From Limnohabitans sp. 63ED37-2 (lineage in GTDB: Bacteria; Pseudomonadota; Gammaproteobacteria; Burkholderiales; Burkholderiaceae_C): a DNA stretch of 64,000 bases. The notes below the pieces were generated by a model. That model worked only from the letters and a program-made list of their open reading frames with translations, ran no database searches and was not told the DNA's origin. This document shows, piece after piece, positions 18,420 through 26,945 of this stretch. How positions within the stretch are numbered: the first letter of the stretch is position 1; each line of letters starts with the position of its first letter. The position numbers and the translations under genes were made by a program. Location of the stretch: positions 1,607,501 to 1,671,500 of the forward strand of contig NZ_CP011774.1 of assembly GCF_001412535.1 (NCBI RefSeq), given 5' to 3'.

Positions 18420-18938
18420 TTACTTGGCCACCGAGGCGTTGAGCACCTTGATGACTTTTTCGGTGATGTCGTGCTTGGGGTTGATGTACACGGCTTCCTG
18501 AAAAATCACATCGTACTTTTCGGATTCAGCCACTTGCTTGACCGCGCGGTTGGCGCGTTCGACCACAATCTGCTGCTCTTCATTCTTGCGGGCGTTCAGG
18601 TCCTCCTGGAACTCCCGACGCTTGCGTTGAAACTCGCGGTCTTGATCGATCAGCTGCTTTTGGCGAGCGGTACGCTGGGACTCGGCCAAGGTCGGCGCTT
18701 CGCGCTCAAACTTTTCGGAAGCCTGCTTGAGGCTGTTGCCGGTGTCCACCAACTCTTTCTCCCGGCGCGAAAACTCCTGCTCCAATTTGGCCTGTGCTTG
18801 TTTGGCGGTCGCCGCCTCGCGGAAGATGCGTTCGGTGTTGACAAAACCCATCTTGAAGTCTTGAGCCTGAGCCAACCCGGCCACACAAGCCGCAGCGGCC
18901 AACACGGCCATGGAGATTTTTTGACGAATCGTGTTCAT
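18420..18938 (-). CDS. skp: Periplasmic chaperone of the OmpH/Skp family
   Basis: Holds unfolded outer-membrane proteins in the periplasm on the way to BamA. The protein is 172 aa. The signal peptide covers about residues 1-25 and ends VAGLAQA. The mature part opens KMGFVNTERIFREAA and then forms the charged, coiled-coil tentacle region (about 45-130, rich in Lys, Glu, Arg and Gln). The start shares one base with the bamA stop (TAATG), so the two are coupled. Confidence 0.95.
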   Translation of the reverse strand: MNTIRQKISMAVLAAAACVAGLAQAQDFKMGFVNTERIFREAATAKQAQAKLEQEFSRREKELVDTGNSLKQASEKFEREAPTLAESQRTARQKQLIDQDREFQRKRREFQEDLNARKNEEQQIVVERANRAVKQVAESEKYDVIFQEAVYINPKHDITEKVIKVLNASVAK

Positions 18939-21256
18939 TAGAAGGAGGTTCCGATTTGGAATTGAAGTCGCTGGATTTTATCGCCTGTCTGCTGGCGTAT
19001 CGGCATGGCGTAGGAAAACCGCAAAGGTCCCATCGGCGAGATCCAACTCAGACCCACACCCGCAGAGGCGCGCAAAGCATCGGCAGAGACCTGCTGATTT
19101 TCACCAAATGCGCTGCCCACGTCGGTAAAGCCGAACAACCTCAGGGTACGGTCATTTCCAGCACCAGGGAATGGCATCAGCAACTCGGCGTTGAATACCA
19201 ACTTTTTGGGCCCCCCTAGGTAAATCAAAGCGGTATTGGTAGAACTGTTGGGCTCTGAGGGTCCCAAAGTCGATTGCTCGAATCCCCGTACGCTGCCCAA
19301 ACCGCCCACATAGAAGTTCTTGAACAAGGGATAGGGCTGCCCCTTCAAGCCCTGCCCCCAGCCGAGATCCGTGTTGAACGCCAAAGTGTATTTCTTGCTC
19401 AGAGGGACATACTGCTGGAATTGGTAACTGGCCCGCACATAGCGCACGTCGCCCGCCACGCTCATGTCAGCATTGACTCGCTGAAAGCTGCCACGGGTGG
19501 GCACCAAAGCACTGTCACGGCCGTCCCGGGCCCAGCCCAAAGTCAATGGCAGCGCCGTGCTGGTGGTGCCAAATCTCTCGCCGTATGCGCGGTAAGCATC
19601 CGGCAAACCCGTGCCTTCACGGATTTCAGTCTGTTCAACATTGCCCCCCACAAAGACGGTATCCCTTTCAGTCACAGGAACACCAAAACGCAAACCCGCG
19701 CCCGAGTTGATCAGCTGATAAGCATTCACGTCACCCAAATAAGGACGAGTGGTGCGTTGAAACAGATCAACAGTCCTGGAGATGCCATTTTTTGTAAAGT
19801 AAGGGTCCGTGGTGCTCAGCACCAAATTGCGGTTGAATTTGCTGGTGTTGACTTCCACCGCCAAATAGTTGCCTGAGCCAAATGCGTTCTCTTGGCGAAT
19901 ACCGAAGCTCACCGCCACTTTTTCAGCAGAAGAAAAACCCGCACCCAAAGAAATGCTGCCAGTTGGCTTTTCTGTCACAGTGAACAACAGATCCACTTGG
20001 TCAGGGGCGCCGGGCACCTCCTGCGTTTCAACGTTCACTTGGGTGAAAAATCCCAAACGATCTACCCGGTCTCGGGACAAACGGATTTTGTCGCCGTCGT
20101 ACCAAGCCGCCTCAAATTGGCGGAATTCACGGCGGATGACTTCGTCGCGCGTGCGGTCATTGCCCGCGACCTGAATTCGGCGCACATAGGCCCGACGAGA
20201 AGGCTCGGCCTGCAGCACAAACTGCACCCGATTGTTGCTTCGGTCAATTTGGGGTTTGGCCTCGACTCGGGCAAAAGCAAAACCAAATTTGCCAAAATAT
20301 TCGGTGAAGGCTTTGGTGGTTTCAGTCACAGTTTCGGCGTTGTAAGGCTTGCCCACGGCAATCTTGACAAGCGCCTTGAACTCGTCTTCGCGGTTGAGGT
20401 AATCGCCTTCGAGTTTCACACCCGAGATCACAAAACGCTCACCCTCGGTGATGTTGATGGTGATCGCCATGTCCTGCTTGTTGGGTGACATGGCCACCTG
20501 GGTGGAATCGATGCGGAACTCCAGAAAACCCTGAGAGAGGTAATAGGAACGCAAGGCCTCCAGATCGGCATTCAGTTTGGTGCGCGAATACCGGTCTGAC
20601 TTGGTGTACCAACTCATCCATCCACCGGTATCGAGATTGAACTGGTCGCGCAAGGTCTCGTCACTGAAGGCCTGGTTGCCCACGATGTCGATCTGCGCGA
20701 TTTTGGCAGGACCACCCTCGGTGATGGTGAATGTCAGATTGACCCGATTGCGATCGACCGGTGTGGCCGTAGACACCACCTCGGCGCCATAAAGACTTCG
20801 GCTGATGTATTGGCGCTTGAGTTCTTGCTCGGCCTTGTCTGCCAAGGCCTTGTCAAAAGGTCGTCCTTCAGACAGTCCCACATCCTTCAGGGCCTTGACC
20901 AGCACATCTTTGTCAAATTCCTTGAGCCCAATGAACTCCACCGACGCCACTGAGGGGCGCTCTTGCACCACCACCACCAGCACATCGCCCTGCGTTTCCA
21001 GGCGCACATCTTTGAACAAGCCCAAGGCGAACAAGGCACGTATGGCAGCAGCACCTTTGTCATCGGTGTAACGGTCTCCCACCCTCACTGGCAAAGACGC
21101 AAACACCGTTCCGGGCTCGATCCGCTGCAAACCTTCAACACGGATATCGCGCACCGTGAAGGGATCGACCGCCCAGGCAGGCAAGCTGAGCATGGCGCAG
21201 GCCAGCGCCTTCATGGCAGAAGGCAGAATTTGGGCGCGAAAATCAGGAAAATTCAT
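18938..21256 (-). CDS. bamA: Outer membrane protein assembly factor BamA
   Basis: Core of the BAM complex that folds beta-barrel proteins into the outer membrane. The protein is 772 aa. The signal sequence ends PAWA, followed by VDPFTVRDIRVEGLQRIEPGTV, the start of POTRA 1 (given here to 20 residues or fewer in each part). Five POTRA domains fill about residues 30-430, then a 16-strand barrel ends in QIGTSF with a terminal Phe, the usual outer-membrane signal. No strong ribosome-binding site precedes the ATG at 21256, and an internal ATG at 21214 (MKALACAML) would give a more compact signal peptide. The gene normally found just upstream, rseP, is absent. Confidence 0.96.
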   Translation of the reverse strand: MNFPDFRAQILPSAMKALACAMLSLPAWAVDPFTVRDIRVEGLQRIEPGTVFASLPVRVGDRYTDDKGAAAIRALFALGLFKDVRLETQGDVLVVVVQERPSVASVEFIGLKEFDKDVLVKALKDVGLSEGRPFDKALADKAEQELKRQYISRSLYGAEVVSTATPVDRNRVNLTFTITEGGPAKIAQIDIVGNQAFSDETLRDQFNLDTGGWMSWYTKSDRYSRTKLNADLEALRSYYLSQGFLEFRIDSTQVAMSPNKQDMAITINITEGERFVISGVKLEGDYLNREDEFKALVKIAVGKPYNAETVTETTKAFTEYFGKFGFAFARVEAKPQIDRSNNRVQFVLQAEPSRRAYVRRIQVAGNDRTRDEVIRREFRQFEAAWYDGDKIRLSRDRVDRLGFFTQVNVETQEVPGAPDQVDLLFTVTEKPTGSISLGAGFSSAEKVAVSFGIRQENAFGSGNYLAVEVNTSKFNRNLVLSTTDPYFTKNGISRTVDLFQRTTRPYLGDVNAYQLINSGAGLRFGVPVTERDTVFVGGNVEQTEIREGTGLPDAYRAYGERFGTTSTALPLTLGWARDGRDSALVPTRGSFQRVNADMSVAGDVRYVRASYQFQQYVPLSKKYTLAFNTDLGWGQGLKGQPYPLFKNFYVGGLGSVRGFEQSTLGPSEPNSSTNTALIYLGGPKKLVFNAELLMPFPGAGNDRTLRLFGFTDVGSAFGENQQVSADALRASAGVGLSWISPMGPLRFSYAMPIRQQTGDKIQRLQFQIGTSF

Positions 21257-21469
21257 GTTGCAATCGTTCTAAAACCAAAGCCATTTTCAGGGTTGAAAAT
21301 CAGGCTTTGAAAACCACCCACTTCCACACAGTCAGATGAGCTCAAGGCTGACTGCTGGTCCGGGTGAGGTGTTTTGACTGCTCACACCGAAGCAGCCAAA
21401 AGCATCAAAAGATAATACATCAGGACCGGACTGCGACCACCCAGCACAGGACCGCCTTCGCTGGTATTT

Positions 21470-22663
21470 TCACCTCAAGCGTGTCAGATGGCGCTCGGCC
21501 TCCTCGCGACTGCGAGCATCCAAGGCCAGCAAATCGTCCAGACCATCCGGTGGCGAGCACTGCAAACTGTCAAGCGTGGCACGGTTGAGCTCATGGATTT
21601 GGTCAAAGCGGATGCGCTTGTTCAGGAAGCCCTCCACAGCGACTTCGTTGGCCGCGTTCAAAATGGCGCAACTGCCGGGCGCACCGCGCAAGGTTTCCCA
21701 GGCCAGGCGCAAACCCGGAAAACGCTGGACATGCGCTGGCTCGTCCATGGCTTCGAAAGTCATGGCAGCCAGCGCGTGAAAGTCCAGCGGTGCTGCACCC
21801 GATTCGATGCGCTCCGGCCAGCTCAGACCGTATGCGATGGGCACACGCATGTCGGGCGTGCCCAATTGCGCCACCACCGAATGGTCGCGGTACTGCACCA
21901 TGGAGTGGATGACGCTTTGCGGATGAATCACCACCTCCAATTGATCGGGCGAGAGTCCGAACAAATAACGCGCCTCGATCACCTCCAAAGCCTTGTTCAT
22001 CATGGTGGCCGAATCCACCGAGATTTTTCGACCCATGACCCAATTGGGGTGGGCGCAAGCCTGCTCGGGTGTGACATCTCTTAAGGTGCGTGGATCCCGG
22101 GTGCGGAATGGGCCGCCGGAGGCCGTCAAAATGATCTTTTGTACACGCCGCTGCCAGCTCGATGGATCCTCGGGCAAAGACTGGAAAATCGCCGAATGCT
22201 CGCTGTCGATGGGCAGCAACAGTGCGCCGCCCTCTCGCACAGCCCGCAAAAACACTTCGCCACCCACAACCAAGGCTTCTTTATTGGCCAGCATCAGGCG
22301 CTTGCCCGCACGCGCTGCCGCAATACAGGGCGACAAACCCGCCGCACCCACAATGGCGGCCATCACAGAATCCACCTGAGGCGCCGAAGCCACGTCGTCC
22401 AAAGCCGCAGTGCTCCAACGCACCTGCACGGGCAGGCCTTCAGCCTTCACCCTCTCGGCCAATTGACGGCCCGCCGACTCCTGCACCATCACGGCCACTT
22501 CGGGTTTGAATCGGGCACATTGGGCCAGCATCAGATCCACTTGGCTGGAGGCGGTCAGCGCATGGATTCGGTATTGTTCCGGGTGGCGACTGAGCACATC
22601 CAGCGTGCTGGTGCCAATGGAGCCGGTTGAGCCCAAAATTGTGATGCACTGTTGTTTGTTCAT
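21470..22663 (-). CDS. dxr: 1-deoxy-D-xylulose 5-phosphate reductoisomerase
   Basis: Makes 2-C-methylerythritol 4-phosphate in the non-mevalonate isoprenoid pathway, using NADPH. The protein is 397 aa from the ATG at 22663 (MNKQQCITILGSTGSIG), with GGAG nine bases upstream; an ATG five codons earlier is less well placed. The NADPH-binding loop is GSTGSIGTSTLD, the substrate and metal region is LPIDSEHSAIFQ, and TASGGPFR follows. It lies 17 bases downstream of cdsA and is followed by a 213-bp stretch with no gene where rseP would be expected. Confidence 0.96.
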   Translation of the reverse strand: MNKQQCITILGSTGSIGTSTLDVLSRHPEQYRIHALTASSQVDLMLAQCARFKPEVAVMVQESAGRQLAERVKAEGLPVQVRWSTAALDDVASAPQVDSVMAAIVGAAGLSPCIAAARAGKRLMLANKEALVVGGEVFLRAVREGGALLLPIDSEHSAIFQSLPEDPSSWQRRVQKIILTASGGPFRTRDPRTLRDVTPEQACAHPNWVMGRKISVDSATMMNKALEVIEARYLFGLSPDQLEVVIHPQSVIHSMVQYRDHSVVAQLGTPDMRVPIAYGLSWPERIESGAAPLDFHALAAMTFEAMDEPAHVQRFPGLRLAWETLRGAPGSCAILNAANEVAVEGFLNKRIRFDQIHELNRATLDSLQCSPPDGLDDLLALDARSREEAERHLTRLR

Positions 22664-22679
22664 GCCAGAGGTCTCCACA

Positions 22680-23528
22680 TCAAATCCAGGCCACCAGCAT
22701 CATGGCCAAAGGCAATGTCGGCAACAAGGCGTCCACCCTGTCCAGCACGCCGCCATGGCCGGGCAACAGGCCCGAGCTGTCCTTCATGCCCGCACTGCGT
22801 TTGACCAGGGACTCCACCAAATCGCCCACCACACTCATGGCCGACATCAAAAGCAAGGCCGGCACGGCCACCCCTGCACCCCGCTCCCACAGCAGGGTGT
22901 AAAAACTGGCTGCGCTTGGGCCCTGAGTTTGGTCAAAAACCGTCCAAAGCCAGGACACCAAAAAGACACCCAACATGCCACCCAGCACCCCTTCCCAGCT
23001 TTTACCAGGACTGATGGCTGGCGCCAGCTTGACGGGAAAGATCCGCCCCCCCAAACCACGGCCAAAGAAATAGGCAAAAACATCGGCCGCCCAAACCAGG
23101 ACCAGCACCGACAGCAAAAAATTTACGCCACGCTGGTGGGCTTGCGCCAAAGCCAACCAGGCCAAGGCCAGCAAAAACAGGCCCGCCCACCAACGCGACG
23201 AACGTGACCAAAGCGCCCATCCGGATACGCCACGCCGGATCATCCAGGCACCCAACAAAACCCACATGGCTCCGGCCACCAGCCACAACTGGGGGGGTGT
23301 CGATTGCAACCAGCCCGCCAAAGTGGACAAGGCACAGGCAGCGACACACACCAAACTGCCCACCCAAGCCTGCACAGGCCCCACCCCGTTGAGCCGCCCC
23401 CACTCCCAAGCACCCGCGGCGATCAACACCAAGGTCAGCGCCATGAAAGGCCAAGGATGGGCTGCAAACAAAGCGGGCAGCAGCAAGGCCAGCAAGGCCA
23501 GGGCGGTGATGACGCGTTGTTTGAGCAA
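22680..23528 (-). CDS. cdsA: Phosphatidate cytidylyltransferase (CDP-diglyceride synthase)
   Basis: Integral membrane enzyme making CDP-diacylglycerol from phosphatidate and CTP. The protein is 282 aa when started at the TTG at 23528, which has GGAGA upstream and gives (M)LKQRVITALALLA, the family N-terminus; the longer frame has no such context. It has about seven to eight hydrophobic segments. The C-terminal signature runs SVVGDLVESLVKRSAGMKDS and then LPGHGGVLDRVD. It is separated from frr by a terminator in the place where uppS normally lies. Confidence 0.94.
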   Translation of the reverse strand: MLKQRVITALALLALLLPALFAAHPWPFMALTLVLIAAGAWEWGRLNGVGPVQAWVGSLVCVAACALSTLAGWLQSTPPQLWLVAGAMWVLLGAWMIRRGVSGWALWSRSSRWWAGLFLLALAWLALAQAHQRGVNFLLSVLVLVWAADVFAYFFGRGLGGRIFPVKLAPAISPGKSWEGVLGGMLGVFLVSWLWTVFDQTQGPSAASFYTLLWERGAGVAVPALLLMSAMSVVGDLVESLVKRSAGMKDSSGLLPGHGGVLDRVDALLPTLPLAMMLVAWI

Positions 23529-23540
23529 GGGTTCTCCAGA

Positions 23541-23600
23541 AAAAAAGGCCGCCAAATAAAAAGGGCCGCATAAAAAAAGGGCCGCCAATTGGGCGGCCCA
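23541..23600 (-). repeat. Tandem terminator arms between frr and cdsA
   Basis: On the minus strand one GGGCCGCC arm is followed by three complementary arms, each with its own T run: GGCGGCCC-T7 (23586-23572), GCGGCCC-T5 (23569-23558) and GGCGGCC-T7 (23553-23540). The first pair is a strong terminator hairpin and the later arms look like partial duplications of its 3' half. Confidence 0.75.
23572..23600 (-). terminator. Rho-independent terminator after frr
   Basis: Stem GGGCCGCC / GGCGGCCC with loop CAATT, then seven T residues on the minus strand, about 36 bases after the frr stop. It would insulate cdsA-dxr from the frr transcript. Confidence 0.85.
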
Positions 23601-23635
23601 TCAGGCCGTGATGAGCCACGGCACCAAATTCAATC

Positions 23636-24196
23636 TCAGACGGCCATGATCTCTTGTTCTTTGGCCGCGACCAACTGGTCAATTTCGGTCATGCGCTTGT
23701 CGGTCAGTTTCTGGACATCGGCTTCGGCACGCTTTTGATCGTCCTCAGACGCTTCCTTGTCCTTGACCAGTTTCTTCACCGATTCGTTCGCATCGCGGCG
23801 CAAATTGCGGATTGCGATCTTGCCGTTCTCGCCTTCGGTGCGGGCCAGCTTGGTCATTTCCTTGCGGCGCTCTTCGCTCATGGGGGGCATGGGCACTCGG
23901 ATCAAATCACCCATGGAAGCGGGGTTCAGGCCCAGCTCGCTTTCGCGGATGGCTTTTTCGATCTTGGCACCCATGCCTTTTTCCCAAGGCTGCACACTGA
24001 TGGTGCGCGAGTCCATCAAGGACACGTTGGCCACTTGCGACAAAGGCACCATGGAGCCGTAGTAATCGACATGGATGGTGTCGAGCAAGGCCGGATTGGC
24101 ACGCCCGGTGCGAATCTTGGTCAGGTTGTTTTTGAAAGCCGCAATGGATTGCTCCATTTTGGTTTCGGTTGTTTTCTTGATGTCTGCAATGGTCAT
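23636..24196 (-). CDS. frr: Ribosome-recycling factor
   Basis: Splits post-termination ribosomes together with EF-G. The protein is 186 aa, the family standard. It starts MTIADIKKTTETKMEQSIAA. The three-helix bundle shows KIRTGRANPALLD and VQPWEKGMGAKIEKAI, and the C-terminal helix ends LVAAKEQEIMAV. It follows pyrH by 24 bases. Confidence 0.97.
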   Translation of the reverse strand: MTIADIKKTTETKMEQSIAAFKNNLTKIRTGRANPALLDTIHVDYYGSMVPLSQVANVSLMDSRTISVQPWEKGMGAKIEKAIRESELGLNPASMGDLIRVPMPPMSEERRKEMTKLARTEGENGKIAIRNLRRDANESVKKLVKDKEASEDDQKRAEADVQKLTDKRMTEIDQLVAAKEQEIMAV

Positions 24197-24220
24197 GGGG
24201 TTCTCCTCGTCAGAACGGGC

Positions 24221-24943
24221 TCAAGCATAAACCAGGGTGCCTTCGTCCTCACCCAGCACCACGCGCTTCAAAGCGCCGTTCTTGATGATCGAAAACACCT
24301 TGATCGGCAGTTTCTGGTCGCGGCACAAGGCAAAAGCCGTGGCGTCCATGATGCCCAAATTGCGTGAAATGGCTTCGTCGAAGCTGATTTCGCTGTAACG
24401 CGTGGCAGAGGGGTCTTTTTTGGGATCGGCTGTGTACACACCATCCACCTTGGTGGCCTTGAGCACCATCTCGGCGCCAATCTCAGCACCACGCAAAGCA
24501 GCGGCTGTGTCGGTGGTGAAAAACGGATTGCCTGTGCCCGCCGCAAACACCACGACCTTGCCCTCTTCGAGGTACTGCAAGGCCTTGGGTCGCACATAGG
24601 GTTCGACCACTTGGTCAATGCCAATCGCCGACATCACACGCGCGGTCAAACCGGCCTTGTCCAAAGCATCGGCCAAGGCCAGGGAATTCATGACCGTGGC
24701 CAACATGCCCATGTAATCGGCCGTGGCACGGTCCATGCCCACAGAACCACCCGCCACACCTCGGAAGATGTTGCCGCCACCAATGACCACAGCGACCTGA
24801 ACGCCCAGACGGTTGATCTCGGCGATCTCTTCGGCCATGCGCACGATGGTGGCGCGGTTAATGCCAAAGGCATCATCCCCCATCAGGGCCTCACCGGACA
24901 GCTTGAGCAAAATACGCTTGTAGGCTGGCTTGGCAGAGGACAT
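24221..24943 (-). CDS. pyrH: Uridylate kinase
   Basis: Phosphorylates UMP to UDP; a hexamer of the amino-acid-kinase fold, usually activated by GTP and inhibited by UTP. The protein is 240 aa from the ATG at 24943 (MSSAKPAYKRILLKLSGEAL) with AGGAG seven bases upstream; an upstream in-frame ATG is ignored. Motifs are LKLSGEALMGDD, VIGGGNIFRG and the late nucleotide-binding region KATKVDGVYTADPKKDPSA. Confidence 0.97.
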   Translation of the reverse strand: MSSAKPAYKRILLKLSGEALMGDDAFGINRATIVRMAEEIAEINRLGVQVAVVIGGGNIFRGVAGGSVGMDRATADYMGMLATVMNSLALADALDKAGLTARVMSAIGIDQVVEPYVRPKALQYLEEGKVVVFAAGTGNPFFTTDTAAALRGAEIGAEMVLKATKVDGVYTADPKKDPSATRYSEISFDEAISRNLGIMDATAFALCRDQKLPIKVFSIIKNGALKRVVLGEDEGTLVYA

Positions 24944-25000
24944 GATGGGCTCCTGGGTGATCAATGTGGACAATAAAAACGAATCAACAGGTCAAGAGGT

Positions 25001-25897
25001 TCAGGCGGCAGCGTTTTGAGCTGCAGCCACTTGAGCCGCCACTTCTGCAGCAAAATCGTCGACCTTCTTCTCGATACCTTCGCCGACCACGTACAAGGTG
25101 AACGCCTTGACGGTGGTGCCAGCAGCCTTGAGCATTTGCTCGACGGTCTGCTTGTCATTCTTGACAAAAGACTGGTTGAACAAAGACACCTCTTTGAGGT
25201 ACTTTTGCACAGAGCCTTCGACCATCTTGGTGGCGATGTCGGCAGGCTTGCCGGACTCAGCAGCCTTGGCCGCAGCGACCGAGCGCTCTTTTTCGATCAA
25301 CTCAGCAGGCACTTCGGCGCTGGTCAAAGACACAGGCTTCATGGCGGCCACGTGCATGGCAACGTCTTTGGCAGCAGTTTCGTCACCTTCGTACTCGACC
25401 AACACGCCGATGCGGGTGCCGTGCAAGTAGTTGGCGATCTTGGCAGCACCAGCGGCACGCTTGAAACGGCGGAAGCTCATGTTCTCGCCGATCTTGCCGA
25501 TCAGGCCTTTGCGCACGTCTTCCAATGTCGGGCCAAAGCTGTCTTGGCTGTAAGGCAATGCACCCAAAGCAGCGATGTCGGCAGGGTTGTGCTCGGCCAC
25601 CAACTTGGCAGCAGCGTTGGCCAAAGCCAGGAAGCTGTCGTTTTTGGTCACGAAGTCGGTTTCGCAGTTCACTTCGATCATGGCGCCTGTGGTGCCGTTC
25701 ACAAAGCTGGTCACCACGCCTTCGGCGGTCACGCGGGAAGCGGCTTTGCCAGCCTTGGTGCCCAGCTTGACGCGCAGCAACTCTTCGGCTTTGGCCATGT
25801 CGCCTTCGGCTTCGGTCAGAGCTTTTTTGCACTCCATCATGGGGGCGTCGGTTTTTGCACGCAGTTCAGCGACCATGCTTGCGGTAATTGCAGCCAT
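25001..25897 (-). CDS. tsf: Translation elongation factor Ts
   Basis: Nucleotide exchange factor for EF-Tu. The protein is 298 aa. The N-terminal UBA-like domain has ELRAKTDAPMMECKKAL (the EF-Tu-contacting segment includes the TDAPMMECKKAL motif), and two core subdomains follow with CETDFVTKNDSF. It is separated from rpsB by 78 bases that contain a terminator-like hairpin. Confidence 0.97.
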   Translation of the reverse strand: MAAITASMVAELRAKTDAPMMECKKALTEAEGDMAKAEELLRVKLGTKAGKAASRVTAEGVVTSFVNGTTGAMIEVNCETDFVTKNDSFLALANAAAKLVAEHNPADIAALGALPYSQDSFGPTLEDVRKGLIGKIGENMSFRRFKRAAGAAKIANYLHGTRIGVLVEYEGDETAAKDVAMHVAAMKPVSLTSAEVPAELIEKERSVAAAKAAESGKPADIATKMVEGSVQKYLKEVSLFNQSFVKNDKQTVEQMLKAAGTTVKAFTLYVVGEGIEKKVDDFAAEVAAQVAAAQNAAA

Positions 25898-25931
25898 TTG
25901 ATTTCTCCGTATTCAGTCTAAAAGTCAGATT

Positions 25932-25958
25932 AAAAAAAAGGGGCCACAAAGCCCCTTT
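25932..25958 (-). terminator. Terminator or attenuator between rpsB and tsf
   Basis: Minus strand AAAGGGGC, loop TTTGTG, GCCCCTTT running into eight T residues, about 18 bases after the rpsB stop. A hairpin here is common between rpsB and tsf and probably sets the lower tsf level by partial read-through. Confidence 0.75.
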
Positions 25959-25975
25959 CATCGAGTGTTGGGAAC

Positions 25976-26725
25976 TCAGGCAGAAGCGTTGGCTTCTTCG
26001 ACGAACTCGTCAGAGCCTTCGGTCACAGCTTTGACCACGTCGTTGACCGCATTGGCACGGCCTTCGATGATCGCGTCAGCAATGCCGCGGGCGTACAAAG
26101 CCACGGCCTTGGCCGAGTCGTCGTTGCCGGGAATGATGTAGTCGATACCTTCGGGCGAGTGGTTGGAGTCCACCACACCGATCAAAGGGATGCCCAATTT
26201 CTTGGCTTCCGAAATGGCGATCTTGTGGTAACCGACGTCGATCACGAAAATCGCATCAGGCAAAGCCGCCATGTCCTGGATGCCACCGATGTCTTTTTCG
26301 AGCTTTTCCATCTCGCGCTTGAACATCAGCTGTTCTTTTTTGCTCAGGCTGTCGAGGCCGACTTCTTGCTGAGCCTTCATGTCCTTCAGACGCTTGATCG
26401 AGGTCTTGACGGTCTTGAAGTTGGTCAGCATGCCGCCCAGCCAGCGCTGGTCGACGAAAGGCACGCCCGCACGCTGGGCTTCAGCAGCCACCAGCTCACG
26501 GGCTTGGCGCTTGGTGCCCACCATCAGGATGGTGCCGCGGTTGGCAGACAGTTGCTTGGCGAACTTGATCGCATCCTGGAACATCGGCAACGACTTTTCC
26601 AGGTTGATGATGTGGATTTTATTGCGGTGACCGAAGATGAAGGGGGCCATCTTGGGGTTCCAGAAGCGGGTTTGGTGACCGAAGTGGACACCGGCTTCCA
26701 GCATTTCGCGCATGGTAACGGACAT
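25976..26725 (-). CDS. rpsB: 30S ribosomal protein S2
   Basis: Small-subunit ribosomal protein. The protein is 249 aa from the ATG at 26725 (MSVTMREMLEAGVHFGHQ), the conserved N-terminus; an upstream ATG gives an unlikely extension. It has TRFWNPKMAPFIFG, then MVGTKRQARELVAAEA, and the C-terminal motif PLIGVVDSNHSPEGIDYIIPG. The gene starts the leftward rpsB-tsf-pyrH-frr series and is divergent from an amidase gene. Confidence 0.98.
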   Translation of the reverse strand: MSVTMREMLEAGVHFGHQTRFWNPKMAPFIFGHRNKIHIINLEKSLPMFQDAIKFAKQLSANRGTILMVGTKRQARELVAAEAQRAGVPFVDQRWLGGMLTNFKTVKTSIKRLKDMKAQQEVGLDSLSKKEQLMFKREMEKLEKDIGGIQDMAALPDAIFVIDVGYHKIAISEAKKLGIPLIGVVDSNHSPEGIDYIIPGNDDSAKAVALYARGIADAIIEGRANAVNDVVKAVTEGSDEFVEEANASA

Positions 26726-26913
26726 AAAAATACTCCAAAGGTTGGGTCTAAAACCAGTCCACTGATTGCACACAAACTGTTAGACAGAGTGCGCAACACC
26801 TTGACGGGACGGATTCGCGGATGAACTTCGCTGGGCTTGTGGACTATTTGATGTGATGTTGATCATGACACTCAAAAGACAGCACCCTCGCTCTGCAAAG
26901 CCTTAGGATTATA
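26726..26913 (-). promoter_or_regulatory. rpsB leader with consensus -10 element
   Basis: A perfect -10 TATAAT lies on the minus strand at 26913-26908; the -35 is not recognisable. Transcription from it would give a 5' leader of about 175 bases before rpsB, room for the S2-dependent autoregulation known in other bacteria. I could not read a definite conserved fold by eye. Confidence 0.4.
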
Positions 26914-26945
26914 GCATCCTGACCCACCCGAAAGTGCCCCAACCC

